Below, piece by piece: positions 43,657 through 52,738 of a stretch of DNA of 64,000 nucleotides. The position numbers and the translations under genes are program-made. Positions within the stretch are counted from its first letter, which is position 1. Every line of letters starts with the position of its first letter. The stretch is taken from positions 4,030,001 through 4,094,000 of the forward strand of contig OZ245731.1 in the NCBI GenBank assembly GCA_965227155.1. Direction: 5' to 3'. The notes under the pieces were generated by a model. It ran no database searches and was not told where the DNA came from. It saw nothing but the letters and a program-made list of their open reading frames with translations. This stretch comes from UBA6059 sp965227155. Lineage in GTDB: Bacteria > Bacteroidota > Bacteroidia > Cytophagales > Cyclobacteriaceae.

Positions 43657-44708
43657 GATAGGCTTTTACCTTTTTCTATGAGCAATTTTTTGGTAGCCAT
43701 GATGCCAGCATCTTCAGATAGCTCAGAACCTTCATATTCCACCCCGATATGGCCGTTAAAGCCAGCATTTTTCACGATCTGGAGCATTCTGCCAAAGTCT
43801 GTATTAACTTCTTCCCCTGCCTCATTGAACACATGAGACTTTGCACTTACACCTTTAGCAAATGGCATTAGTTCTTCTACGCCTTTGTACCTGTCATATT
43901 CATTGACACAACCGTCTGCGCCCCTTTCAATACAGAAGTTACCAAAATCAGGTAAAGTGCCACAATGTGGAGAATTGACCTGTTGCATCACCCCGGCGAG
44001 CCATTGGGCGTCACTTGAGTAGCCACCGTGGTTCTCCACAATGATATTGATGCCTGCAGCTGCCCCATATTCTGTAAGCTTGCCCAATCCCTGCACAGCC
44101 GCATCCTGTACTTCTTCGGGTGTGCCTGAGCCGGCTGCATTCACTCTTATCGAATGGCATCCCAGGAATTTGGCAGCATCTACCCATGGATAATGATTTT
44201 CTACAGCCTTAGTCCTTGCTGCTTCATCGGTATCTCCAAGATTACCTAACGCATCGCACATGATCAGCAAGCTTTTCACACCTGCATTGTCAGCATTCTG
44301 CTTAAGCTGATTGAGGTAAGCCTGATTTTTGACTTTTCCATAGTAGAATGTATTGACATATTCGAGGGCTTCAATACCAAACTTATCCTTTGCAGTACTG
44401 GCAAAATCCAGCGGGTCAAGTTCACCCTGCAGCACAGAATCAGGGTCTGACATCAATGCTGCGCCAAAAGCTTCCCAGCCTTTCTCCAACGCATTGCCGA
44501 AATAACCGCCGTGTAGTGACCATTGCGCCAATGAAATGTCAAAAAACAGGCTTTTGTTTAAAGATTCAGATTCCGGCATAGACTCAGCATCGGATGCTTT
44601 TTGCTCGCTTTTAGAAGTACAGCCGGAGAGGTAATGTAAGCCCATGCCAATTCCTAATGTGCCTAGACTACTCTTTTTGATAAACGACCTTTTTGAAATA
44701 TTTTTCAT
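43653..44708 (-). CDS. secreted sugar isomerase/epimerase-like TIM barrel
   Basis: A 351-residue protein. The N-terminus SKRSFIKKSSLGTLGIGMGL to YLSGC is a Tat-like signal (KR variant) with a lipobox, so it is probably exported folded and lipidated. The rest is an AP-endonuclease-2/xylose-isomerase-like TIM barrel, with metal-site segments NIIVENHGG (Glu), GTLPDFGNF (Asp), SAKSHVF (His) and HIGVEYEGSEL (Glu). Homologues act on sugars or inositols or on 3-keto-sugars. A second, cytosolic-type homologue lies at 58757–59671. Confidence 0.87.
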   Translation of the reverse strand: MKNISKRSFIKKSSLGTLGIGMGLHYLSGCTSKSEQKASDAESMPESESLNKSLFFDISLAQWSLHGGYFGNALEKGWEAFGAALMSDPDSVLQGELDPLDFASTAKDKFGIEALEYVNTFYYGKVKNQAYLNQLKQNADNAGVKSLLIMCDALGNLGDTDEAARTKAVENHYPWVDAAKFLGCHSIRVNAAGSGTPEEVQDAAVQGLGKLTEYGAAAGINIIVENHGGYSSDAQWLAGVMQQVNSPHCGTLPDFGNFCIERGADGCVNEYDRYKGVEELMPFAKGVSAKSHVFNEAGEEVNTDFGRMLQIVKNAGFNGHIGVEYEGSELSEDAGIMATKKLLIEKGKSLS

Positions 44709-44885
44709 GGTAAGATGATTATGCTGGTGATTGATTAAAAATTCAAATTATGTAAAATTCATGAATTGACCATTGGAATTTTTCTAGCCGGCTTTGTTGT
44801 TAACTGATTTAAATCACATGAATGAAACTTCATGTGTATATTTCTTATTGATGATTTGTTATAATTTTCAGTCAAAATTCAATTC

Positions 44886-46103
44886 ATGCATCGCCGTAAG
44901 TTTATCTCAAGATCTGCCTTAAGTGCATTAAGCCTTACAATCGGTATGCCCATCGTCAATGGTCAAAAAATGGCAGCAGCTTATATGCCTTTGATCTTGC
45001 AGGATGATCCATTCAAATTGTTTAGCAAACATCCGGAGATGATTGTGCTGAATGATAGGCCTTGGAATATGGAGGCACAGGCGCATTTGCTGGATGATAA
45101 AATCACACCGGCGGCTAGCATGTTTATTAGAAATAATGGTTTGATACCAGAAGCTATAGATCCCGCTACCTGGACATTAACCATTGATGGTGAATCGGTT
45201 GTAAAACCAAAAACATACACGATTAATGAATTAAAGCAACGATTTACAGCGCATACATATCAGCTTACATTGGAATGCGGAGGCAATGGCCGCAGCGAGT
45301 TTAATCCCCCGGCCAAAGGCAACCAGTGGACAGTAGGCGCTGTATCTTGTGCTGAATGGACAGGCTTTAGGTTGTCCGATTTGCTTGCAGACGTAGGCAT
45401 CAAAGAGGATGCTGTTTATGTTGGTTACTATGGCGCTGACAGGCACCTTAGTGGTGATCCGGGTAAAGCGCCTATTTCCAGGGGTGTGCCGCTAGCCAAA
45501 GCTATGCAGCCTGAAACTTTAGTGGCTTATAGCATGAATGGTGCAGATATTCCATTGGTACATGGATATCCTTTAAGGCTAGTGGCAGGAGGGTTTCCTG
45601 CATCAGCGTCAGGTAAATGGATCAATCGGTTATCGGTAAGGAATAAGGTGCATGATGGTGAAAAGATGGAGGGACAGTCTTATCGCGTACCCTGCGAGCC
45701 GGTAGCACCCGGTGCTATAGTGGCCGATGAGGATATGTGCATCATAGAATCTATGCCCGTAAAGTCGCTCATTACCTATCCTAAAACTGGGGCTATGCTT
45801 AGCCGTGGTGATAAGCTAACCATTCGCGGGCATGCATGGGCAGGGGAGCTTTCGGTAGCCAAGGTGCATTACAGTATCGATTTTGGAGCTACCTGGAATG
45901 AGTGTCAGCTAGTGCCACCAGCCAATCGGTTGGCATGGCAGCATTTTGATGCCTCTTTTACCGTAGAGCAACCTGGTTATTATGAAATTTGGGCAAGAGC
46001 CACCGACGAAACCGGTACGATGCAGCCTATGGTATTGCCCGGGTGGAACCCAAAAGGATATTTGAACAATGCCTGTCATAGAATTGCGATCAAAGTAGCA
46101 TAA
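44886..46103 (+). CDS. sulfite oxidase-family molybdoenzyme (SorA-like)
   Basis: A 405-residue molybdopterin enzyme with a Tat signal (MHRRKFISRSALSALSLTIG). The sulfite-oxidase domain has the molybdenum-ligand cysteine C131 in LTLECGGNGRSEF and the pterin-binding segment VAYSMNGADIPLVHGYPLRLV. A C-terminal immunoglobulin-like Mo-co dimerisation domain runs from about residue 295 (GAMLSRGDKLTIRGHAWAG) to the end. It likely oxidises sulfite in the periplasm and passes electrons to the cytochrome c encoded next, whose start overlaps the stop by one base (TAATG). Substrates other than sulfite are possible in this family. Confidence 0.92.
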   Translation: MHRRKFISRSALSALSLTIGMPIVNGQKMAAAYMPLILQDDPFKLFSKHPEMIVLNDRPWNMEAQAHLLDDKITPAASMFIRNNGLIPEAIDPATWTLTIDGESVVKPKTYTINELKQRFTAHTYQLTLECGGNGRSEFNPPAKGNQWTVGAVSCAEWTGFRLSDLLADVGIKEDAVYVGYYGADRHLSGDPGKAPISRGVPLAKAMQPETLVAYSMNGADIPLVHGYPLRLVAGGFPASASGKWINRLSVRNKVHDGEKMEGQSYRVPCEPVAPGAIVADEDMCIIESMPVKSLITYPKTGAMLSRGDKLTIRGHAWAGELSVAKVHYSIDFGATWNECQLVPPANRLAWQHFDASFTVEQPGYYEIWARATDETGTMQPMVLPGWNPKGYLNNACHRIAIKVA

Positions 46104-46597
46104 TGAAGGAAGATCAGCTTATAAAATTCTTAAACCTGCTACAGCAGTTGGTCGTGCTAACCCTGCTGATGGTAATGGTAGTAACCGGTCTGCTTATTAT
46201 TTGGGTCAATGATCCCACACTGGCATTTTTAAACACTACAGATCACAAACCTGCATTGGAAAAAGTAGTATCGGAAACTACTTCCATAAATAATGAAATT
46301 GCTGACGGCATCCATGTAGCGACAGGTTTCAAGGCGGATGAGGGTATGGATAAAGTGATAACCCATTGTACTGCATGCCACTCTTCAAAGCTGGTGATCC
46401 AAAACAGGGCTACCCGTGAGGGGTGGGAGCAAATGATAATATGGATGCAACAAACCCAAAAGTTATGGGACCTGGGACGAGACAAAGATGTGGTTTTGGA
46501 TTATCTGGCTCGAAATTATGCACCGGAAAAGCAGGGTAGAAGGCAAAACCTATCTGAAATAGAATGGTATAGATTAGCAACAGAAACGAACAATTAG
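46103..46597 (+). CDS. membrane-anchored monohaem cytochrome c (SorB-like)
   Basis: A 164-residue protein with one N-terminal membrane helix (LVVLTLLMVMVVTGLLIIWV) and a single haem-binding motif C89-T-A-C92-H93. The downstream TREGWEQMIIWMQQ supplies the usual helix and a methionine that could be the second axial ligand. It is coupled to the molybdoenzyme gene by a one-base overlap, so the two should form a sulfite dehydrogenase in which this protein takes the electrons. It is longer than classic SorB because of the membrane anchor. Confidence 0.88.
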   Translation: MKEDQLIKFLNLLQQLVVLTLLMVMVVTGLLIIWVNDPTLAFLNTTDHKPALEKVVSETTSINNEIADGIHVATGFKADEGMDKVITHCTACHSSKLVIQNRATREGWEQMIIWMQQTQKLWDLGRDKDVVLDYLARNYAPEKQGRRQNLSEIEWYRLATETNN

Positions 46598-46603
46598 AAT
46601 TCA

Positions 46604-47485
46604 ATGGAGAAGTATTTACAGGCTTTTGGCGAAGCTTTTATGGGGTCCGTTAACTGGACCTGGCGGTCAATCATTTTTGATGTGCCCTGGTACACCAATT
46701 ATTTCTGGGGGCTTATTGTCCTATCTCTGCTGGTATGGGGGTTAGAAATTGCTTTTCCCTGGAGAAAAAATCAGAAGATTATTCGTCAGGATTTCTGGAT
46801 GGATGGATTTTACATGTTTTTCAACTTTTTCATTTTTTCGATAGCCATCAGCGGCATTTATAAACTTCTTGAAACGGCAGCATCCGATTTTGGCATAACC
46901 ATGCAATCGCTGACCCTGATTGACATGAATGCCTGGCCTATGTGGCAACAACTGCTAGTTTTTTTCATCATTCTGGATTTTGTGCAGTGGTTTACCCATG
47001 TGCTACTTCATAAATGGCCGGTGCTGTGGCAATTTCACAAAGTACACCATAGTGTGAAAGAAATGGGGTTTGCAGCCCATCTGCGTTACCATTGGATGGA
47101 AAATGTACTTTACAAGCCTCTCAAGACTTTTGGCGTAATGGTTATCGGTGGCTTTGAACCTTCACAAGCTTACATTGTCCATTTTATTGCTATTGCAATT
47201 GGTCATTTGAATCATGCCAATGTGAAAATCACCTGGGGGCCATTTAAATACTTATTCAACAACCCTGTTATGCATTTATACCACCATGCTTATTATTTAC
47301 CGGAGGAAAGAATGAAGGGTGTCAATTTTGGGATCAGCCTGAGTGTGTGGGATTATATTTTTGGTACACATTATATTCCCGATAGCAAAGGTGATATTGA
47401 GTTGGGTTTTCCTGGTGTTGAGAAATTCCCCAAAGATTTTGTGGGACAAAATATTTATGGTTTCCGAAAACCTGAGCAGGAATAA
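46604..47485 (+). CDS. fatty acid hydroxylase/sterol desaturase-family membrane protein
   Basis: A 293-residue membrane protein with several hydrophobic helices (YFWGLIVLSLLVWGLEIAF, MFFNFFIFSIAISGIY, WQQLLVFFIILDFVQWF). The di-iron histidine boxes of the family are present: HVLLH, then HKVHH, HLNHAN and a final HLYHHAYY. Such enzymes hydroxylate or desaturate lipids or carotenoids. It follows the cytochrome gene with a 6-base gap, so it is in the same operon as the SorAB-like genes, although no biochemical link is known. Confidence 0.9.
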   Translation: MEKYLQAFGEAFMGSVNWTWRSIIFDVPWYTNYFWGLIVLSLLVWGLEIAFPWRKNQKIIRQDFWMDGFYMFFNFFIFSIAISGIYKLLETAASDFGITMQSLTLIDMNAWPMWQQLLVFFIILDFVQWFTHVLLHKWPVLWQFHKVHHSVKEMGFAAHLRYHWMENVLYKPLKTFGVMVIGGFEPSQAYIVHFIAIAIGHLNHANVKITWGPFKYLFNNPVMHLYHHAYYLPEERMKGVNFGISLSVWDYIFGTHYIPDSKGDIELGFPGVEKFPKDFVGQNIYGFRKPEQE

Positions 47486-47571
47486 CTTATATAGCATATC
47501 GACCAACAGTGTAAGCCAGGCATCACCAGCCTGGTTTATTTTTTATATTGAATGTTAAAACTCTTTATGAT

Positions 47572-48882
47572 ATGCGGTTGACGATACTATCCTTTCTTTT
47601 TGCAGTACTATTACTCACAGATGGTTTAATGGCACAGGAGGCCCACCGCCGATGGCGCAAAATGAACCAGATTCGTAATGACAAATTTGATCTGGTATTG
47701 CCTGAGGTGATGCGAGAAAATGAAATTGACATGTGGATCATCACCAATCGGGAAGGTAATTATGATCCCCTCTGGCCGGATATGGGTGGTGGATACACCT
47801 CTGCTAATGGCTATTATATATTTACAGATAAAGGAGAAGAGCGCATAGAACGGTCCGCTCTTGGCATTAGTGGTTATCTGATGGAAGCTGGCGGTTCTTA
47901 TGATTATGTAGGTAACGCGGCTGTATTGGCGGAGTTTGTTGCCGAGCGTGATCCTAAACGGATCGGACTGAATATGTCAAGGAATTTTGGTGGGGCTGAT
48001 GGTTTGTCACATACTGAGTTTGAGGAGTTATCCGAAGTGTTAGGAGAAAAATATGCATCCAGGTTTGTGAGTGCAGAAAAACTCGTTTCCGACTTTAGAT
48101 CCAGAAGAGTAGCCAGTGAAATCGCAGCATTTGCAGAGGCAGGAGAGCTATCCTATACCATTGCGGAAAAAGCATTATCCAATGAGGTAATCACACCTGG
48201 CAAAACAACCCTGGAAGATGTAGCCTGGTGGATGCATGAGCAGCAGTTCAGGCATAACCTTGGTACTAGCTTTGGTATGCCCTCAGTATATATAACCGGG
48301 CCAGATGGTATTGAGGCAACTTCTAATGAACGCATTATTCAGCGAGGGGATGTGATCATGTTGGATTGGGGAGTAGGGCTGATGAATTTCTACACAGACA
48401 TGAAGCGAATGGCGTATGTGCTGAAAGAAGGTGAAACAGCAGCTCCGGAAAGCATCCAAAAGGCTTTTGACAAGGCTGTGGAAGCTCGAAAAATTCTGAT
48501 CCGCCAAATCAAACCCGGCAAAACTGCACAACAGGCCCAGGAAGACATATACACTGCATTAGAAGAAGCAGGCTTTGCAAGAATGGGATTATTCAACCAG
48601 CCCAGCAGGTACATTGATAAAACTGATGTTATCATTGGGTGTCATTCTGTAGGCAATTGGGGGCATGGGGTTGGACCCTCTATCGCATTTTTTAATCCCA
48701 TGCGGTTGAGTTATGAGTTGAAACCGACCAATCTATTGTCGATAGAACTATTTGCTTATACCAGCATTCCGGAGTGGGGCGACAAAAAATTGAGGGTACC
48801 TCTGGAGGATGATGCTATTGTAACGACCCGGGGAATAGAGTGGCTTTACCCGGTTAATACAAGATTACAATTGATCAAGTAG
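47572..48882 (+). CDS. secreted M24-family metallopeptidase (Xaa-Pro aminopeptidase-like)
   Basis: The ATG at 47572 gives 436 residues with a signal peptide (MRLTILSFLFAVLLLTDGLMAQ); an upstream TTG is rejected. The creatinase-like N-terminal domain contains MWIITNREGNYDP. The C-terminal pita-bread fold has the metal ligands in MLDWGVGLMNFYTDMKR (two Asp), GNWGHGVGPSI (His), LLSIELFAY (Glu) and TRGIEWLYPV (Glu). It probably trims peptides in the periplasm or outside the cell. It starts 86 bases after the hydroxylase gene and may be transcribed separately. Confidence 0.9.
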   Translation: MRLTILSFLFAVLLLTDGLMAQEAHRRWRKMNQIRNDKFDLVLPEVMRENEIDMWIITNREGNYDPLWPDMGGGYTSANGYYIFTDKGEERIERSALGISGYLMEAGGSYDYVGNAAVLAEFVAERDPKRIGLNMSRNFGGADGLSHTEFEELSEVLGEKYASRFVSAEKLVSDFRSRRVASEIAAFAEAGELSYTIAEKALSNEVITPGKTTLEDVAWWMHEQQFRHNLGTSFGMPSVYITGPDGIEATSNERIIQRGDVIMLDWGVGLMNFYTDMKRMAYVLKEGETAAPESIQKAFDKAVEARKILIRQIKPGKTAQQAQEDIYTALEEAGFARMGLFNQPSRYIDKTDVIIGCHSVGNWGHGVGPSIAFFNPMRLSYELKPTNLLSIELFAYTSIPEWGDKKLRVPLEDDAIVTTRGIEWLYPVNTRLQLIK

Positions 48883-49309
48883 GTGGCAAGCTCGATAGAT
48901 TAGATTTAAGGAGATCATTGTTGAGATAGAAGTGGCTTAAAACGTAAAGCCCCGAATGACGTTTCACCCGGGACTTTAACCTAAACCTACCTAACAGTTT
49001 ATCTTTAGCAACATCTCCTCAAGCGATTTAAATGGTAAACATCACAAGACTTACCTGAGGACAAATTATGTAACTTAACAGCGAGTTAAACTATTCTGAG
49101 TAATAGTTTAACTACTTATTATAATAGTAATACTATTATAGCGCAAAAAGGTTTCACTTCCAAGAAAAATTTTTAAAAATCTTTTTGAAATACTAGGGGC
49201 CGATACGATAATTATGATTGATTATCATTCTATACACTTGATAATCAATCATATATGAAGGGTAACTAGAATCAAGAGATAATTTCGAAAAATTAAATTC
49301 AATTTCGGT
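48883..49309. other. convergent intergenic region with several hairpins
   Basis: This 427-base gap lies between two convergent genes and holds no credible gene. It contains a terminator-like hairpin (TAAAGCCCCG/CGGGACTTTA, 48945–48978, one mismatch), AACTATT/AATAGTT at 49089–49108, TATAATAGTA/TACTATTATA at 49120–49140, and a perfect 15-base inverted repeat with an 11-base loop at 49213–49253 (TATGATTGATTATCA and its complement). The number of perfect palindromes is high for a region with no promoter to serve. Confidence 0.7.
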
Positions 49310-50032
49310 TTAAAGCAGGGCGGCTGCAGCCTTATCCAGATACCAGGTTAATTCACCTTCTGCTGCTGTGATGTGAAATGCCGGATATTTCTGAAAATCT
49401 CCTTGTCTGTGTAGAATCTCTTTTACTTTTTCGCTTTTCTCACTGCCTGTCACGATAAAGGCAACATGACTGGCATTGTCAATAACCGAACCACTTAATG
49501 TTACTCTCTTTTGGCCTGTTTCGGTGTGTGTAGAGGCGACACATATTTCGGGAGCCATAATGAGCTCTATTTGGTCAACAAAGATGGATGCAGTATGTCC
49601 ATCTTCTGCCATACCCAGAAGCACTATGTCAAATTGTGGCAACTCATCAACCACGGAAAGAGATGAGGCAAGAAGCTCACCATACCGCCTAGCTTCTTCT
49701 TCGGGATCATCCTCACCACGAATCCTGAATATTCGATCAACAGAAATTTCAAGCGGTTCCAGCAGGTGTTGCATAGCCATTTTATAGTTACTATCAGCAT
49801 CAGCAGGTGGGACACAGCGTTCATCACCAAAGTAGAAATTGAATTTGTTCCAGGGTATAGTTTGTTTGTGCTTTTGGCTCAGCCAGTCATATAATTCCAT
49901 AGGGGCATCACCACCTGCCAGTGCAATATTGATCACGGACTTTTCTGCACTTTCCTTTATTAGCCATTGTGCAAATTGCTCATGCAATTCATCTTTGGTT
50001 TGGGATACTTTAATGTTGGGTTCTTTTCTCAT
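49310..50032 (-). CDS. pgl: 6-phosphogluconolactonase (DevB type)
   Basis: A 240-residue enzyme of the NagB-like fold. The phosphosugar-binding segments are NIALAGGDAPMELYDWL, FNFYFGDERCVPPADADSNY and VLLGMAEDGHTASIF, as in DevB-type lactonases, and the protein is the usual length. It hydrolyses 6-phosphogluconolactone in the oxidative pentose phosphate pathway. It is divergent from gnd across 114 bases. The expected third enzyme, glucose-6-phosphate dehydrogenase, is not in the window. Confidence 0.93.
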   Translation of the reverse strand: MRKEPNIKVSQTKDELHEQFAQWLIKESAEKSVINIALAGGDAPMELYDWLSQKHKQTIPWNKFNFYFGDERCVPPADADSNYKMAMQHLLEPLEISVDRIFRIRGEDDPEEEARRYGELLASSLSVVDELPQFDIVLLGMAEDGHTASIFVDQIELIMAPEICVASTHTETGQKRVTLSGSVIDNASHVAFIVTGSEKSEKVKEILHRQGDFQKYPAFHITAAEGELTWYLDKAAAALL

Positions 50033-50146
50033 AGCTAATTAAATATCGTAAAAAATAGGGTATAAAGAATGCTTTGAGATTCAAAAAATGAATACAAAAT
50101 TGAAGTCTGGTTAATTGACTTTCTTTACAGCAAAAATCTAATTGAT

Positions 50147-51547
50147 ATGTCTGCGAAATATGAATTCGGATTAGTAGGGCTGGGTGTGATGGGCCGCAAT
50201 TTTTTGCTGAATGTGGCAGAACACGGGTTCTCGGCGGTTGGCCTGGATAAAGATCAGTATAAGGTAGCGGCACTGCAAGAAGATAGTAGTGGAAAAATCC
50301 TTGCTGCCACTGGTAATTCCCGAGAATTCATTAATGCCCTTAAGACGCCACGAAAAATAATGCTTTTGGTACCGGCAGGTGCTGTAGTAGATGCGGTCAT
50401 CGATGAGCTTATAGAGTTACTCAGTCCAGGTGACCTGATTATAGATGGAGGCAACTCTCATTTTAGAGATACGGATAGAAGGATTGTGTATTGTCAGGAA
50501 AACAAGCTCCGATTTATGGGCGTGGGTGTTTCTGGAGGTGCTAAAGGCGCCAGATTTGGACCCAGTATCATGCCAGGTGGCGATCGTGAGGATTATTCGT
50601 TAATAGCTCCATTATTTGAATCCGTAGCAGCAAAGGTTGAGGCTACTCCATGCGTGGCATATCTGGGCAAGGGGTCCTCCGGTAATTATGTGAAGATGGT
50701 GCATAATGGTATAGAGTATGGATTGATGCAGATATTGTCTGAGAGCTATAGCTTATTGAAGGATGGACTAGGTTATTCGAATGATGCCTTGCACCAAACA
50801 TATTCAAAATGGAATGTTGGTAGACTATCCTCATATCTTGTGGAGATTACATCTAAAATATTTGAGCGGCAGGATGATCTCGGTGAGGGCCATTTGGTAG
50901 ATCAAATTTTAGATCGGGCCAAACAAAAAGGCACTGGGAAATGGACTTCACAGGATGCGTTAGATCTTGGGGTCTCCATTCCTTCCATAGACAGTGCGGT
51001 GAGTATGCGACAGCTATCGGCACTCAAAGAATTGAGGCAGGAGTTGAGCGGCAGGTATCCTAAACCCCAGGTGCAAAAACTTAAATTGACAGAGGCCGAT
51101 ATTGAGCAGGCCGTCTTTGCATCTTTCATCATAACCTATGCTCAGGGACTCCATCAATTGGCTCATGCATCAAGGGAATATCAATACAATTTACACCTGG
51201 AAACTGTATGCAAAATATGGCGTGGTGGTTGTATCATCAGGGCAGAACTGCTCAATGATTTCATGCATGCTTTTGAAGGAAATGCTGACCTTGAAAACCT
51301 GCTTTTGGATAGTAGTATTCAATCAATTTTGAAGGAAGCTTTAGAGGGTTACAGAAGGGTAGTGGCCAATGCGACTCAGGCCGCTCTACCAGTGATGACT
51401 CTGGCTTCAGGATTACATTATTTTGATGCTATTGTAAATGATAAGTTACCCATGAATTTGGTTCAGGCACAGCGGGATTTCTTCGGTGCTCACACTTATG
51501 AACGAATAGACCAGCCTGGCCTTTTTCATACAGAATGGGAGAAATAG
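50147..51547 (+). CDS. gnd: 6-phosphogluconate dehydrogenase, decarboxylating
   Basis: A 466-residue enzyme. The Rossmann motif GLVGLGVMGRNFLLNVAEHG is at residues 8–27. The catalytic region has IDGGNSHFRDTDRR, GVGVSGGAKGARFGPSIMPGG and the lysine/asparagine segment GNYVKMVHNGIEYGLMQ. The C-terminal helical domain ends QAQRDFFGAHTYERID, as in long-form Gnd. It makes ribulose 5-phosphate and NADPH. The GAKGARFGPS segment differs slightly from the GEEGAR of E. coli Gnd but keeps the glycine-rich loop. Confidence 0.95.
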   Translation: MSAKYEFGLVGLGVMGRNFLLNVAEHGFSAVGLDKDQYKVAALQEDSSGKILAATGNSREFINALKTPRKIMLLVPAGAVVDAVIDELIELLSPGDLIIDGGNSHFRDTDRRIVYCQENKLRFMGVGVSGGAKGARFGPSIMPGGDREDYSLIAPLFESVAAKVEATPCVAYLGKGSSGNYVKMVHNGIEYGLMQILSESYSLLKDGLGYSNDALHQTYSKWNVGRLSSYLVEITSKIFERQDDLGEGHLVDQILDRAKQKGTGKWTSQDALDLGVSIPSIDSAVSMRQLSALKELRQELSGRYPKPQVQKLKLTEADIEQAVFASFIITYAQGLHQLAHASREYQYNLHLETVCKIWRGGCIIRAELLNDFMHAFEGNADLENLLLDSSIQSILKEALEGYRRVVANATQAALPVMTLASGLHYFDAIVNDKLPMNLVQAQRDFFGAHTYERIDQPGLFHTEWEK

Positions 51548-51637
51548 AATTCTATTTATTGTTTAAATATAGAGGCGTATATTATTGATATAGAATATTT
51601 TAAGGTTAATCAATAAGTTTTGCTTATAAGAGAGAAT

Positions 51638-52738
51638 CTAAAGATTTGACCAGAAAAATGCATTCTTAATAGACCGTACTATTGCATAAGTAACCACCAT
51701 AAATAGCATCACATTTGAAACTACAAATGTCTTGCTATTATGGCTACTTAGTTTTAAAATCACCTGCACAAAAAGTACACAGAACGGCAAGTAAATGATG
51801 GACAGGTAGCGTTCAATATCTGACAGGATCAGGTCTCCTTTTATTATAATGGTAAGGGTATAAATTACTATCAATAATCCCAGAGCCAGAGAGACTGAAA
51901 ACCTACTTATAATAAACCCATTTCTCAGACAATAGATAACTAATGATATAAGTATAAAAATCAATAAGAATAGACCAATGGACCCTTGGTAAAATGGAGG
52001 GAAAATCCAAACTCCAAATTGCCTCATCACTTCGATAAAATTGACAGATAGATCCAGGTTTCCAATGTGGTTCAACCTACTCAAACTATTGGTACGTATG
52101 AAAATCATCCATTGCCATACTGTAAAAAAGATGGTTCCTGGTAGCACACTAATTAAAGCCTTTTTAATATCTGAAAATGTGCTGACTCTAATAGTCAAAA
52201 CCAAAAATGACCAGACCAAAAGGATTATGCCTATATGGCGAATTCCTACAAGTAATAATCCTAAGAGACCCAATTTGAGGATAGTAGCTTTTTTATAATC
52301 TGTAGTTCGGATCGTTAATGATATGTAGCCTGTTGCCAGGGGTAGGAATAAGGCCTCTGACCAAACAAAATGATACAGTAAATAATATGGCGTACCGAGT
52401 AAAACCATACCTTTTACAGCCATTTGAAACAGCCCATCATTCACATATCGCTCTATGAATCTGGTTGCCATTACGATTGAGATGCAGAATAAGGCAAACT
52501 GAAGAAAGATAAAATATTGAGGTAAGAGCACCTTACTAATCAGGAATACAGAATAAAGCGGAGGTTTTGCATTGAAGTTTGATTTACCATCTTCGTCATA
52601 ACCCAACAGCCATTCACTGCCTTTTATGTATAAATTGGAATCGTAGGTGACATCCAGCCCATGTAGGTTTGATAGCATGAAAAGGAGTATACTCAACAGC
52701 CAAAAAGGCCAATTAGACTTATTGCTTCCAATCATCAT
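51638..52738 (-). CDS. polytopic membrane protein, possibly a glycosyltransferase
   Basis: A 366-residue protein with about nine to ten hydrophobic helices (FWLLSILLFMLSNL, FIFLQFALFCISIVMA, LGLLGLLLVGIRHIGIILLVW, FLLIFILISLVIYCL and others). The first outside loop has LDVTYDSNLYIKGSEWL and NFNAKPPLYSVFL, where the Asp and the K-P-P-L-Y pattern resemble ArnT/PMT-type glycosyltransferases that use lipid-linked sugars. The resemblance is suggestive only. Its ATG overlaps the stop of the AraC regulator gene by 4 bases (ATGA), so the two are coupled. Confidence 0.75.
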   Translation of the reverse strand: MMIGSNKSNWPFWLLSILLFMLSNLHGLDVTYDSNLYIKGSEWLLGYDEDGKSNFNAKPPLYSVFLISKVLLPQYFIFLQFALFCISIVMATRFIERYVNDGLFQMAVKGMVLLGTPYYLLYHFVWSEALFLPLATGYISLTIRTTDYKKATILKLGLLGLLLVGIRHIGIILLVWSFLVLTIRVSTFSDIKKALISVLPGTIFFTVWQWMIFIRTNSLSRLNHIGNLDLSVNFIEVMRQFGVWIFPPFYQGSIGLFLLIFILISLVIYCLRNGFIISRFSVSLALGLLIVIYTLTIIIKGDLILSDIERYLSIIYLPFCVLFVQVILKLSSHNSKTFVVSNVMLFMVVTYAIVRSIKNAFFWSNL

